10,988 nucleotides of DNA from Hyphomicrobiales bacterium (lineage in GTDB: Bacteria; Pseudomonadota; Alphaproteobacteria; Rhizobiales; Kaistiaceae), in assembly GCA_017305815.1 (NCBI GenBank), contig JAFKJZ010000094.1:1-10988 (forward strand), written 5' to 3'. The notes below the pieces were generated by a model that was given only the letters and a program-made list of their open reading frames with translations, had not been told where the DNA came from and did no database searches. Shown here piece by piece: positions 1 through 6,805 of this stretch (within the stretch, counting starts at the first letter, position 1; the number at the start of each line of letters is the position of its first letter). The position numbers and the translations under genes are program-made.

Positions 1-1
1 C

Positions 2-460
2 CCCGCCTTCCGCCTGTTCGCCACCGCCAACACGGTCGGCCTCGGCGACACGTCGGGCCTCTATCACGGCACGCAGCAGATCAACCAGGCGCAGATGGAC
101 CGCTGGTCGATCGTGACGACGCTCAACTACCTGCCGCACGACAACGAGGTCGGCATCGTCGTCTCGAAGGCGAAGCACTTCGCCGACCCGAGGGGCCGCG
201 CCCTGGTCGGCCGCATGGTCCGCCTCGCCGACATGACCCGCTCGGCCTTCATCAACGGCGACCTGTCGACCGTCATGAGCCCGCGCACGGTCATCACCTG
301 GGCCGAGAACGCCGAAATCTTCGGCGACATCGGCTTCGCGTTCCGCGTCACCTTCCTGAACAAGTGCGATGAGCTCGAGCGTTCGCTGGTGGCGGAATTC
401 TACCAGCGCGCCTTTGGCGAAGAGCTGGTCGAGTCGGCCGCGAACGTGGTTCTGAGCTGA
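2..460 (+). CDS. cobS: Aerobic cobaltochelatase subunit CobS, 3' part (5' end outside window)
   Basis: CobS is the AAA+ ATPase subunit of the aerobic cobaltochelatase (CobN-CobS-CobT), which uses ATP to insert cobalt into hydrogenobyrinic acid a,c-diamide in the cytoplasm during cobalamin synthesis. The open frame enters from the left edge and gives the last 152 residues, roughly the C-terminal half of a family of about 330 residues. Visible are the sensor-1 strand [14 protein letters not shown] (asparagine about residue 10 of the fragment), then the segment [20 protein letters not shown], which is highly characteristic of CobS and contains the DRW arginine expected at the subunit interface. 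The C-terminal helical lid follows, ending [17 protein letters not shown]. The Walker A and B motifs lie outside the window. cobT follows 201 nt downstream on the same strand, which fits the known gene pair. Identity is secure; only the 5' end is missing. Confidence 0.95.
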   Translation, partial: PAFRLFATANTVGLGDTSGLYHGTQQINQAQMDRWSIVTTLNYLPHDNEVGIVVSKAKHFADPRGRALVGRMVRLADMTRSAFINGDLSTVMSPRTVITWAENAEIFGDIGFAFRVTFLNKCDELERSLVAEFYQRAFGEELVESAANVVLS

Positions 461-473
461 AGCGAGACCCTGG

Positions 474-492
474 CCCGCGCCGACGGCGCGGG
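474..492 (+). terminator. GC-rich hairpin just after cobS
   Basis: CCCGCGCC (474-481), loop GAC, GGCGCGGG (485-492) form a perfect 8-bp stem beginning 13 nt after the cobS stop. No T-run follows, so it does not look like a standard intrinsic terminator. It may be an attenuating or RNA-stabilising hairpin at the cobS 3' end. The hairpin is directly visible; the role is a guess. Confidence 0.4.
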
Positions 493-623
493 TGAAGGAC
501 AGGCGGGGCTCGCACATTCGTGCCGGCCCCCTCGCCCGTTCGGTCCATAGCCCTCGGCCCGGATCTGCGCGTAAGATCAGCGCGGTCCGGCGCCGTTACC
601 GGCACCCGAGACCCCCACTCCCC

Positions 624-654
624 TCCCTCGCGAAAGGCGGGCGAGGGAGAAGGA
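624..654 (+). promoter_or_regulatory. Hairpin abutting the cobT ribosome binding site
   Basis: TCCCTCGC (624-631) and GCGAGGGA (641-648) form an 8-bp stem around a 9-nt loop. The Shine-Dalgarno GAAGGA (649-654) begins at the next base, 7 nt before the cobT ATG at 662. This placement supports the chosen cobT start. The stem could influence ribosome access, but no riboswitch consensus is visible in the 201-nt cobS-cobT gap. Confidence 0.45.
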
Positions 655-661
655 AGCGAAG

Positions 662-2566
662 ATGAGCGGCAGCAACAGCGACCCGAGACAGAAGCCCGGC
701 GAGGCGGCGACCGAGCCGTTCAAGCGCGCGGTCGCCGGCTGCGTGCGCGCCATTTCCGGCAAGCCGGAGCTGGAAGTCTCGTTCTCCAACGACCGGCCGA
801 TCCTGACGGGCCTGCGCGCCCGCCTGCCGGAGCCGGCCCGCAAGCCCACCGCCGCCGAGATCGCCGTCACGCGCGGCCTCGGCGATTCCATGGCGCTGCG
901 GCTCGCCTGCCATGACGAGGCGATCCACCGCGCCGTCGCGCCCGAGGGCAAGAATGCCCGCGCCATCTTCGACGCGGTCGAGCAGGCGCGCGTCGAGGCG
1001 ATCGGCGCGCGGCGGATGGAGGGCGTCGCCGGCAACCTCGCCGCCATGCTCGAGGACCGCTATCACCGCGGCAATTTCCACGAGATCACCGAGCAGTCGG
1101 AAGCGCCGCTGGAAGACGCGGTCTCCCTGCTCGTGCGCGAGAAGCTGACCGGGCAGAAGCCGCCCCATTCGGCCGAGAAGATCGTCGACCTCTGGCGCGA
1201 CTGGATCGAGGAGAAGGCCGGCGCCAATCTCGACCGCCTCTCCACCGCGCTCGGCGACCAGAAGCAGTTCGCCTCCGCCGTGCGCTCGCTGCTCGCCTCG
1301 CTCGACATGGCCGAGGAACTCGGCAAGGGCGAGAACGACGACAACGAGGACCAGGGCGACGACGCCTCCGAGGATTCGGGCTCCGAGAAGGACGACGCGT
1401 CCGACCAGGCCGATCAGGCCGACAGCGACGCCGCCGAAGAAGCCGAGACGACGGGCGACGAGGCCGAGGCCGGCGAGACCGAGACGACCGAAGCCGGCGC
1501 CGAGGACGATTCCGACGGCGAGGACGTCGAGGACGCGCGCGACGCGGGCGAGGCGAAGCGGCAGGACAGCCCCTTCTCCAACGCCTGGCCGACCGTCGAC
1601 TACAAGGCTTTCACCACCCGCTTCGACGAGACGATCAAGGCCGAGGATCTCTGCGATCCGGCCGAGCTCGACCGGCTGCGCGGCTTCCTCGACAAGCAGC
1701 TCGCCAACCTGCAGGGCGCGGTCGGCCGCCTGGCGAACCGCCTGCAGCGCCGGCTGATGGCGCAGCAGAACCGCTCCTGGGATTTTGATCGCGAGGAGGG
1801 AATGCTGGATCCGGCGCGGCTGCACCGCGTCGTCACCGACCCCATGCAGCCGCTCTCGTTCAAGATCGAGAAGGACACGAACTTCCGCGACACAGTGGTG
1901 ACGCTGCTGCTCGACAATTCCGGCTCGATGCGCGGACGGCCGATCACGGTCGCCGCCACCTGCGCCGACATCCTGGCGCGGACGCTGGAGCGCTGCGGCG
2001 TCAAGGTCGAGATCCTCGGCTTCACGACGCGCGCCTGGAAGGGCGGCCAGTCGCGCGAGGCGTGGCTGCAGGCAGGCAAGCCCGCGGCGCCGGGCCGCCT
2101 CAACGATCTGCGCCACATCATCTACAAGGCGGCCGACGCCCCATGGCGGCGCGCGCGGCGCAATCTCGGCCTGATGATGCGCGAAGGCCTGCTGAAGGAG
2201 AACATCGACGGCGAGGCGCTCGACTGGGCGCATCAGCGCCTGCTGGCGCGGCCGGAGCAGCGCAAGATCCTGATGATGATCTCGGACGGCGCGCCGGTCG
2301 ACGATTCGACCCTGTCGGTCAACACCGGCAACTATCTCGAACGCCACCTGCGCTTCGTCATCGACGAGATCGAGAACCGTTCGCCGGTCGAGCTGATCGC
2401 CATCGGCATAGGCCACGACGTGACACGCTACTACCGCCGCGCCGTCACCATCGTCGACGCCGAGGAACTGGCCGGCGCGATGACCGAGAAGCTGGCCGAG
2501 CTCTTCGACGAGCACCAGACGCCGGTGCGCCGCGCCGCGCCGAGACGGCGGACCGGAACGCGATGA
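662..2566 (+). CDS. cobT: Aerobic cobaltochelatase subunit CobT
   Basis: CobT is the von Willebrand factor A (VWA) partner of the CobS AAA+ ring; the CobS-CobT complex acts with CobN to insert Co2+ into the corrin ring in aerobic B12 synthesis. The 634-residue product has the normal family architecture and length. There is an N-terminal helical region (about 1-215) and a long low-complexity acidic linker (about 219-300, mostly D, E, A, S and T). The C-terminal VWA domain begins near residue 400. Its MIDAS metal site is visible as DNSGSM with D418, S420 and S422; T455/T456 (GFTTRAW) and the aspartate of MISDGAP (D542) complete the expected pattern. The start is supported by GAAGGA 7 nt upstream. 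The stop codon overlaps the ATG of the next gene (ATGA at 2563-2566). The acidic linker is typical of this family. Assignment is secure. Confidence 0.96.
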   Translation: MSGSNSDPRQKPGEAATEPFKRAVAGCVRAISGKPELEVSFSNDRPILTGLRARLPEPARKPTAAEIAVTRGLGDSMALRLACHDEAIHRAVAPEGKNARAIFDAVEQARVEAIGARRMEGVAGNLAAMLEDRYHRGNFHEITEQSEAPLEDAVSLLVREKLTGQKPPHSAEKIVDLWRDWIEEKAGANLDRLSTALGDQKQFASAVRSLLASLDMAEELGKGENDDNEDQGDDASEDSGSEKDDASDQADQADSDAAEEAETTGDEAEAGETETTEAGAEDDSDGEDVEDARDAGEAKRQDSPFSNAWPTVDYKAFTTRFDETIKAEDLCDPAELDRLRGFLDKQLANLQGAVGRLANRLQRRLMAQQNRSWDFDREEGMLDPARLHRVVTDPMQPLSFKIEKDTNFRDTVVTLLLDNSGSMRGRPITVAATCADILARTLERCGVKVEILGFTTRAWKGGQSREAWLQAGKPAAPGRLNDLRHIIYKAADAPWRRARRNLGLMMREGLLKENIDGEALDWAHQRLLARPEQRKILMMISDGAPVDDSTLSVNTGNYLERHLRFVIDEIENRSPVELIAIGIGHDVTRYYRRAVTIVDAEELAGAMTEKLAELFDEHQTPVRRAAPRRRTGTR

Positions 2567-3597
2567 AGAAGGCGCTGGCGGCCGTCTGTGCGATGATCCT
2601 GGCCGGATCGGCCGGCATCGCACTGGCCGCCGGCTTCGCGCCGGAACCGGTCCGCACGGCGCGGATCGACTATTTCCTGATCGGCCGCAGCCAGACCCGC
2701 TTCGGCGAGTTCGAATTCGCCGGCGGGCTGACGCTGAACTCGACCAACCGCGCCTTCGGCGGCCTCTCCGGCATCGATTTCAGGCCCGACGGCAAGAGCT
2801 TCGTGGCGATCTCCGACAATGGCTACTGGTTCCGCGGCACGCTGGAGCGCGAGGAAGGCCGGCTGGTCGGCATCCGCGACGCCGAATGGGCGCCGATGCT
2901 GAACGGCAAGGGCAACCCGCTCGGCGCCAAGCGCAACGCCGACGCGGAAGGCTTGCGGCTGACGACGATCGACGGCCGGGAAGCGGCCTATGTCTCGTTC
3001 GAGCAGACCAACGAACTGCGGCTTTACCGCGCCAATCCGGACCTGTCTCTGGCGAGGCCCGAGCCGGTGAAGCTGCCACGCTCTGCAACCGGGCTGGTCA
3101 AGAATCGCGGCCTCGAGACGGTGGCGCTGGCGCCCGCAGAGGGACCGCTGGCGGGTTCGCCCGTGCTGGTCTCGGAGCGCTCGCTCGACAGGAAGGGCAA
3201 TCATCGCTCCTGGATCGTGCGCGGCCCGCTCGCCGGCGCCTTCAGCGTCGTCCGCAGCGACGATTTCGACGTCACCGACGGCGCCTTCCTGCCGAATGGC
3301 GACCTGCTGCTGCTGGAGCGGCGGGTCATCATGCCCTTCGGCGTCGGCATGCGGCTGCGCCGCATCCCCGGCGACAGCATCCGCCCCGGCGCGCTCGTCG
3401 ACGGCCCGGTGGTGATGCAGGCCGACATGCTGAACCAGATCGACAACATGGAAGGCCTCGCCGTCACCACCGACGAAGAGGGCCGCGCCCGCATCACGCT
3501 GGTGTCGGACGACAATCTCAGCATCCTGCAGCGGACGCTGATCCTCGAATTCATCTGGCAGGGCCCGGGCAGCTCGGCGGGCACCGCGGTCAACTGA
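2563..3597 (+). CDS. Exported 'esterase-like activity of phytase' family protein
   Basis: The 344-residue product starts at an ATG overlapping the cobT stop by 4 nt, so translation is probably coupled to cobT. Longer upstream extensions of this frame run inside cobT and are not credible. Residues 1-23 form a Sec signal peptide: basic MKK, a hydrophobic core and an Ala-rich cleavage region near ALAA-GF. The mature part matches the esterase-like phytase family (PF13449 type, beta-propeller-like). Characteristic segments are [15 protein letters not shown] (66-80), AISDNGYWF (82-90), [10 protein letters not shown] (124-133), [11 protein letters not shown] (181-191), [16 protein letters not shown] (239-254) and [20 protein letters not shown] (295-314). 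A periplasmic location is expected. Substrate is unknown; family members are annotated by similarity only and phytase activity should not be assumed. No link to cobalamin synthesis is evident other than position. Alternative annotation: SdiA-regulated or lactonase-like propeller. Confidence 0.88.
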   Translation: MKKALAAVCAMILAGSAGIALAAGFAPEPVRTARIDYFLIGRSQTRFGEFEFAGGLTLNSTNRAFGGLSGIDFRPDGKSFVAISDNGYWFRGTLEREEGRLVGIRDAEWAPMLNGKGNPLGAKRNADAEGLRLTTIDGREAAYVSFEQTNELRLYRANPDLSLARPEPVKLPRSATGLVKNRGLETVALAPAEGPLAGSPVLVSERSLDRKGNHRSWIVRGPLAGAFSVVRSDDFDVTDGAFLPNGDLLLLERRVIMPFGVGMRLRRIPGDSIRPGALVDGPVVMQADMLNQIDNMEGLAVTTDEEGRARITLVSDDNLSILQRTLILEFIWQGPGSSAGTAVN

Positions 3598-3758
3598 CCC
3601 GTTTTTCCCGGCGACCAACGGCGTCCGGTTTCCGGCCGGCGCGGCATCGGCTATGCTCCGATTCCGGCGCGGCCCGCGCCTCCCCCCTCCATCGGGACAG
3701 CATCTTTCATGCAGGGCGCCCGAGATCCCCGTCGAACCGACTGTTCGAGCGCGCGCAT

Positions 3759-3801
3759 AAGGAGGGGTTGCGATTCCGGCTCGCAATAGGAGGTTTGCGC
3801 C
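3759..3801 (+). promoter_or_regulatory. Double Shine-Dalgarno leader with intervening hairpin
   Basis: Two strong Shine-Dalgarno-like sequences precede the ATG at 3802: AAGGAGG (3759-3765) and AGGAGG (3788-3793). The second has an 8-nt spacer and fixes the start. Between them TTGCGA (3768-3773) and TCGCAA (3781-3786) can form a 6-bp stem with loop TTCCGGC. The stretches after the two sites resemble each other (GGAGGGGTTGCG...ATTCCG and GGAGGTTTGCG...ATTTTCCG), as if the leader were imperfectly duplicated. The rest of the gap 3598-3758 shows no gene. Confidence 0.55.
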
Positions 3802-4515
3802 ATGCGATTTTCCGCGCCCATCCACCAGCTGAAGCGAAACGCCAGGCTGCTCTCCCGCCGGGAGGGCATTCCGCTGCACGCGGCGCTCGACCGGATTGCC
3901 GCCGGCGAGGGCTTCGACGCCTGGAGCCTGCTCGCGGCAAGGGCCGCCGCGCGCTCGCCGGCGGCGAGGCTGTTCGCCCGGCTCGTGCCCGGCGACCTCG
4001 TCCTGGTCGGCGCCCGCCCGCGCCAGGGCAAGACGCTGATGAGCCTCGCGCTCGCCGCCGAGGCGGTGAAGGCGGGCCATCCCGGCCGGCTCTTCACGCT
4101 CGAATATACCGACGCCGAGATTGCCGACCGGCTGCGGGCGATCGGTGCCGAGGCGATGCTCGCCGATGGTCGCTTCGCCTTCGACGCGTCCGACGCCATC
4201 CATGCCGGCTACATCATGGCGGAACTCTCCACCGCGCCGCGCGGCACGCTCGCCGTCATCGACTATCTGCAACTGCTCGACCAGCGGCGCGACAATCCCG
4301 ACCTGATGACGCAGGTCCGGGCGCTGCGGTCGTTTGCCCGCGAGCGCGGGCTGATCCTGGTCTTCATCGCCCAGATCGACCGCGCCTACGATCCGGCGGA
4401 GAAGCCGTTTCCGGACCTCGATGACGTCCGCCTGCCCAATCCGCTCGATCTCGCGCTGTTCGACAAGACCTGCTTCCTGAACCAGGGCGAAATCCGCTTC
4501 CAGGCCGCGAACTGA
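3802..4515 (+). CDS. DnaB-like RecA-fold ATPase (orphan helicase-domain protein)
   Basis: The 237-residue product resembles only the ATPase core of replicative helicase DnaB. Visible motifs are Walker A GARPRQGKT (70-78), a catalytic-glutamate strand FTLEYT (E101, compare SLEMS in DnaB), Walker B AVIDYLQLLD (151-160, compare DYLQL) and FIAQIDRAYD (188-197, compare the SQLNR motif of DnaB). Residues about 5-46 (LKRNARLLSRREGIPLHAALDRIA... then EGFDAWSLLAA) form a small helical module like the one fused to some glyoxalase-superfamily and DnaB-like proteins. The DnaB N-terminal domain, the DnaG-binding linker and the usual C-terminal KxRxG loop are missing, so it is unlikely to be a replicative helicase. 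The start is fixed by AGGAGG 8 nt upstream. It stands alone between flanking genes. Known annotations of relatives are simply 'DNA helicase'; its true role is unknown. Confidence 0.8.
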   Translation: MRFSAPIHQLKRNARLLSRREGIPLHAALDRIAAGEGFDAWSLLAARAAARSPAARLFARLVPGDLVLVGARPRQGKTLMSLALAAEAVKAGHPGRLFTLEYTDAEIADRLRAIGAEAMLADGRFAFDASDAIHAGYIMAELSTAPRGTLAVIDYLQLLDQRRDNPDLMTQVRALRSFARERGLILVFIAQIDRAYDPAEKPFPDLDDVRLPNPLDLALFDKTCFLNQGEIRFQAAN

Positions 4516-4519
4516 GCCC

Positions 4520-4560
4520 AAAAAAGAAAAGCCCCGCAAATTGCGGGGCTCTTCATTTCT
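4520..4560. terminator. Bidirectional intrinsic terminator
   Basis: AGCCCCGC (4530-4537), loop AAATT, GCGGGGCT (4543-4550) form a perfect 8-bp GC-rich stem, extendable to 10 bp. The run of A with one G at 4520-4530 provides a U-tract for transcripts read from the minus strand, and CTTCATTTCT (4551-4560) a weaker one for the plus strand. It lies between the converging genes ending at 4515 (+) and 4579 (-), as expected for a shared terminator. Confidence 0.9.
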
Positions 4561-4578
4561 CGAAAGGGAGGCGACGGC

Positions 4579-5217
4579 TCAGGCCGGGCTGCGCTGCGGC
4601 TCGGGGAAGGCGAGCACGAAGCGCATCAGCGCGCGATAGGGCGCGAGCAGCAGCAACGCCGCGCAGAGCTTCACCGTCAGGTCGCCCAGCGCCCAAGACA
4701 TCCAGCGCGCCCCAGCGATCGACAGCACGCCGAGCAGCGGCGCCGATTCGAGCGCGAAGGCGTCGTTGGGGCCGAGGAAAGCCGCAAGCGGGGCAAAGGC
4801 GAGCGTGAAGAAGATCGCGGTGTCGATCACCGAGCCGACGACCGAGGCCGCCAGCGGCGCCCGCCACCAGGCCTGCCGACGCAGCCGCGCGAACAGGCTG
4901 ATGTCGAGCAGCTGGCCCACCAGATAGGCCGTGCCCGAGGCGATCGCGAGACGCGGCGTCGCCAGCTTGAACGAGACGATGACGGCGCAGACGAAGCCGA
5001 CCAGCACCACCAGCCGCGCGACGCGCGGGCCGTAGCGGCGATTGGTCAGGTCGCTGACGAAGAAGGCGAACGGATAGGTGAACGCCCCCCAGGTCAGGAG
5101 ATCCGCGAGCTGGAGTCGGCCAACCGTCGCCTCGACCGGGTACTGGACGAGGATATTCGACAGAACGACAACGGCCGCCATGAAGGCGGCCGCTAGGATG
5201 TGACCCGGCTTGATCAT
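4579..5217 (-). CDS. VUT/YhhQ-family queuosine precursor transporter
   Basis: The 212-residue product is a hydrophobic inner-membrane protein of the VUT (vitamin uptake transporter) or YhhQ family. Family members import queuosine precursors (preQ0/preQ1) used to modify tRNA wobble positions. About six membrane segments can be recognised, at roughly 6-25, 38-56, 66-86, 92-110, 121-148 and 162-195. The family signature is LTWGAFTYPFAFFVSDLTNR with RYG following (41-63), and SVIDTAIFFTLAF (129-141) is also typical. The ATG at 5217 is preferred over a TTG one codon upstream (5220) because GAGG at 5226-5223 is then 5 nt from the start rather than 2. Only 7 nt separate it from the rpmB stop, so the two genes are probably co-transcribed from the rpmB promoter. 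The exact substrate is inferred from the family; the gene symbol is left blank. Confidence 0.9.
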   Translation of the reverse strand: MIKPGHILAAAFMAAVVVLSNILVQYPVEATVGRLQLADLLTWGAFTYPFAFFVSDLTNRRYGPRVARLVVLVGFVCAVIVSFKLATPRLAIASGTAYLVGQLLDISLFARLRRQAWWRAPLAASVVGSVIDTAIFFTLAFAPLAAFLGPNDAFALESAPLLGVLSIAGARWMSWALGDLTVKLCAALLLLAPYRALMRFVLAFPEPQRSPA

Positions 5218-5224
5218 CAAAGCC

Positions 5225-5527
5225 TCAGGCGGCGGCAGCGCCGTCGAGTTCGAGCTTCTTGGCGATGGCGCGCTTCAGCGTCAGGGCGCGATCGGACAGC
5301 TCCGAAGCGCTGGCCTTGGCGAGGAAGGCGTCGAGACCGCCACGGTGCTCGACCGAGCGCAGGCCGTGAGCCGAAACGCGCAGCTTGAAGCTGCGGCCGA
5401 GCGCGTCGCTGATCAGCGTCACGTTGACGAGGTTCGGCAGATAGCGGCGACGGGCCTTGTTGTTGGCATGGCTGACGGTGTTGCCGGTCATAACGGCCTT
5501 GCCGGTCAACTCGCAGACACGGGACAT
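5225..5527 (-). CDS. rpmB: 50S ribosomal protein L28
   Basis: L28 is a small basic protein of the large ribosomal subunit. The 100-residue product opens [20 protein letters not shown], the classic L28 start, followed by [16 protein letters not shown] (23-38) and [20 protein letters not shown] (49-68). The length suits alphaproteobacterial L28, which is longer than the roughly 78-residue E. coli form. An in-frame ATG nine codons upstream is rejected: the conserved N-terminus begins here, and AAGGA at 5540-5536 sits 8 nt before this ATG. Some L28 proteins bind zinc through four cysteines; only C5 is present here, so this is the non-zinc form. A sigma-70-type promoter about 80 nt upstream and the shared terminator beyond the transporter gene define a likely two-gene operon. 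Assignment is secure. Confidence 0.98.
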   Translation of the reverse strand: MSRVCELTGKAVMTGNTVSHANNKARRRYLPNLVNVTLISDALGRSFKLRVSAHGLRSVEHRGGLDAFLAKASASELSDRALTLKRAIAKKLELDGAAAA

Positions 5528-5604
5528 AACAAAAATCCTTCTATTCCGCCGCAACGCGCCGGTCTCGGCCTCGATCGCAGCAGGGGTATCGGAAAGTGGG
5601 CCTT

Positions 5605-5633
5605 CTCATAGTGGCCGAAGCTTCGCCCGTCAA
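5605..5633 (-). promoter_or_regulatory. Sigma-70-type promoter of rpmB
   Basis: Read on the minus strand, TTGACG (-35, 5633-5628) and TATGAG (-10, 5610-5605) are separated by exactly 17 nt, close to the housekeeping consensus. The expected transcript start near 5598 gives a leader of about 70 nt before the rpmB ATG at 5527. The spacer holds the 10-bp palindrome CGAAGCTTCG (5616-5625). Confidence 0.75.
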
Positions 5634-5654
5634 GCATTCAGCGCGGGATGACTA

Positions 5655-5700
5655 GTGACGAAGACGGGGCAAATCACCTAGAATCGCACGATGTGATTTG
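5655..5700 (+). promoter_or_regulatory. Candidate promoter of the DUF3108 gene with a flanking inverted repeat
   Basis: GTGACG (5655-5660) and TAGAAT (5679-5684) with an 18-nt spacer are a fair -35/-10 pair pointing toward the gene at 5783. The perfect inverted repeat CAAATCAC (5670-5677) / GTGATTTG (5693-5700) has its half-sites on either side of the -10, a typical repressor-operator arrangement. The repeat is directly visible; the promoter call is by consensus match, and no regulator is identified. Confidence 0.45.
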
Positions 5701-5728
5701 GGGGCATCATCACGACCACGAAGCTGGA

Positions 5729-5752
5729 GCCGATCCCGGGACGGGAATCGGC
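5729..5752 (+). promoter_or_regulatory. Leader hairpin upstream of the DUF3108 gene
   Basis: GCCGAT (5729-5734) pairs with ATCGGC (5747-5752), and CCCG (5735-5738) with CGGG (5742-5745). This leaves one bulged A (5746) and a GGA loop, for 10 bp in total. It lies 30 nt before the ATG at 5783. No T-run follows, so termination is unlikely; an effect on mRNA stability or translation is possible. Confidence 0.35.
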
Positions 5753-5782
5753 CTTGGCCGCTCCTTCGACGGAACCCTTTTC

Positions 5783-6640
5783 ATGCGACCGCTCCGCATC
5801 CTCCGCGCCCTTGTCCTGCCGGCCCTCCTCGCCGCCGCGCCCACGACTTCGGTCGCGCCGATCGCCCAGGCCGCGCCTGCCGGCCCGCAATCCGGCAAGG
5901 TCGACGCCAGCTATACCATCCTGCTCGGCGGCATCACCATCGGCCGTTTCGCCCTCGACACGGTTTTCGACGGCAAGGGCTACACCATCACGGTGCGCGG
6001 CACGACCAGCGGCGTCACCCGCTTCGTCTCCGACGGCAAGGGCTTCCTGAAGAGCAGCGGCAGCATCGTCGGCTCGCGCGTCCTGCCGGCCGCCTACCTG
6101 CTCGACACCAGCGAGAACGGCCAGCGCAACAGCAGCGTCTCGATGCAGATGAACGCCGGCAACATCGTCCAGGTCGCCGCCCTGCCGCCGCTCGCCAAGA
6201 AGGCCGACCGCGTGCCGCTCTTGCCACAGCACAAGCGCAACATCTTCGATCCCCTGAGCGCGATGATCGTGCCGCTGCCCAAGGGCAACATGACGGCCGC
6301 CTGCAACCGCACGGTTCCCGTCTTCGACGGCTGGCAGCGCTTCGACGTCAAGCTCTATTACAAGGGCACGGCCGAGGTCGACGGCCTGAACGGCTCCTAC
6401 AAGGGCTCGGTCGTCGTCTGCGGCGCGCGCTACGTCCCCGTCGCCGGCCATCGGCCGACGCGCGAGGCGATCGAATACATGGAAAACAACAAAGCGCTCG
6501 AGGTCTGGCTGGCGCCGGTCGAGGCGCTCGGCGTGATGATGCCCTACCGGATGCAGATCGGGACCGAGGTCGGCATGCTGACGATCCACGCCTCCCGCTT
6601 CGTCGGCGAAGCCGAGACCCAGCGCGCCTCGGCGGAGTGA
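5783..6640 (+). CDS. Exported DUF3108 domain-containing protein
   Basis: The 285-residue product begins with a Sec signal peptide (MRPLRILRALVLPALLAAAP, cleavage probably after AQA at residue 30). Translation from an upstream ATG at 5648 would place 45 non-secretory residues before this signal, so the start at 5783 is preferred, although the ribosome binding site (GGAAC) is weak. The mature part fits the DUF3108 family: a beta-rich segment DASYTILLGGITIGRFALDT (41-60), a central QHKRNIFDPLSAMIVPLP segment, and a C-terminal ALEVWLAPVEALGVMMPYRM segment. Function is unknown; relatives are predicted periplasmic proteins of beta-barrel or lipocalin-like fold. It is divergent from rpmB. In many Hyphomicrobiales I recall this gene close to a SUV3-like helicase, but here an atypical insert of about 2.6 kb lies between the two. 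Confidence 0.87.
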   Translation: MRPLRILRALVLPALLAAAPTTSVAPIAQAAPAGPQSGKVDASYTILLGGITIGRFALDTVFDGKGYTITVRGTTSGVTRFVSDGKGFLKSSGSIVGSRVLPAAYLLDTSENGQRNSSVSMQMNAGNIVQVAALPPLAKKADRVPLLPQHKRNIFDPLSAMIVPLPKGNMTAACNRTVPVFDGWQRFDVKLYYKGTAEVDGLNGSYKGSVVVCGARYVPVAGHRPTREAIEYMENNKALEVWLAPVEALGVMMPYRMQIGTEVGMLTIHASRFVGEAETQRASAE

Positions 6641-6727
6641 GGGGATCGGGCCAAGTCCTGCCCAGCGCTCTTAAAGCCGGAGATAAGTAAGCCGAACGAC
6701 TAATAGATCGTTATGCTTTCATCCATA

Positions 6728-6753
6728 TGACGGATGGCTTAAGCCATTTGTCA
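6728..6753. promoter_or_regulatory. 26-bp imperfect palindrome upstream of the nuclease-helicase gene
   Basis: The arms TGACGGATGGCTT and AAGCCATTTGTCA are complementary except for two positions that would be G-U in RNA. The inner 14 bp ATGGCTTAAGCCAT (6734-6747) are a perfect palindrome. The absence of a spacer favours a protein-binding site for a dimer over an RNA hairpin. It lies 52 nt before the preferred ATG at 6806. Confidence 0.5.
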
Positions 6754-6759
6754 CGCCTG

Positions 6760-6792
6760 TTGTCGAATGGTTCGTTGCATTCCATTCGACAA
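6760..6792. repeat. 11-bp perfect inverted repeat at the head of the nuclease-helicase gene
   Basis: TTGTCGAATGG (6760-6770) and CCATTCGACAA (6782-6792) are perfectly complementary around an 11-nt centre, with three further pairs outside if a G-U is allowed. It overlaps an alternative ATG at 6767 and ends 13 nt before the preferred ATG at 6806. It could be an operator or a 5' leader hairpin controlling translation. It begins six bases after the 26-bp palindrome. Confidence 0.55.
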
Positions 6793-6805
6793 TAGCGAAC
6801 AGCCA

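Noticed and set aside
460..661. Cobalamin riboswitch upstream of cobT
   Set aside because: No B12-box-like sequence or characteristic pairing seen; the gap holds only two simple hairpins.
596..2623. Very long minus-strand open frame opposite cobT
   Set aside because: A GC-rich antisense shadow of cobT; its translation is low-complexity A/R/G/L/V with no recognisable domain.
2431..4539. 702-codon minus-strand open frame opposite the phytase-like and DnaB-like genes
   Set aside because: A codon-bias shadow crossing three features, including the intergenic gap; no motif and no ribosome binding site.
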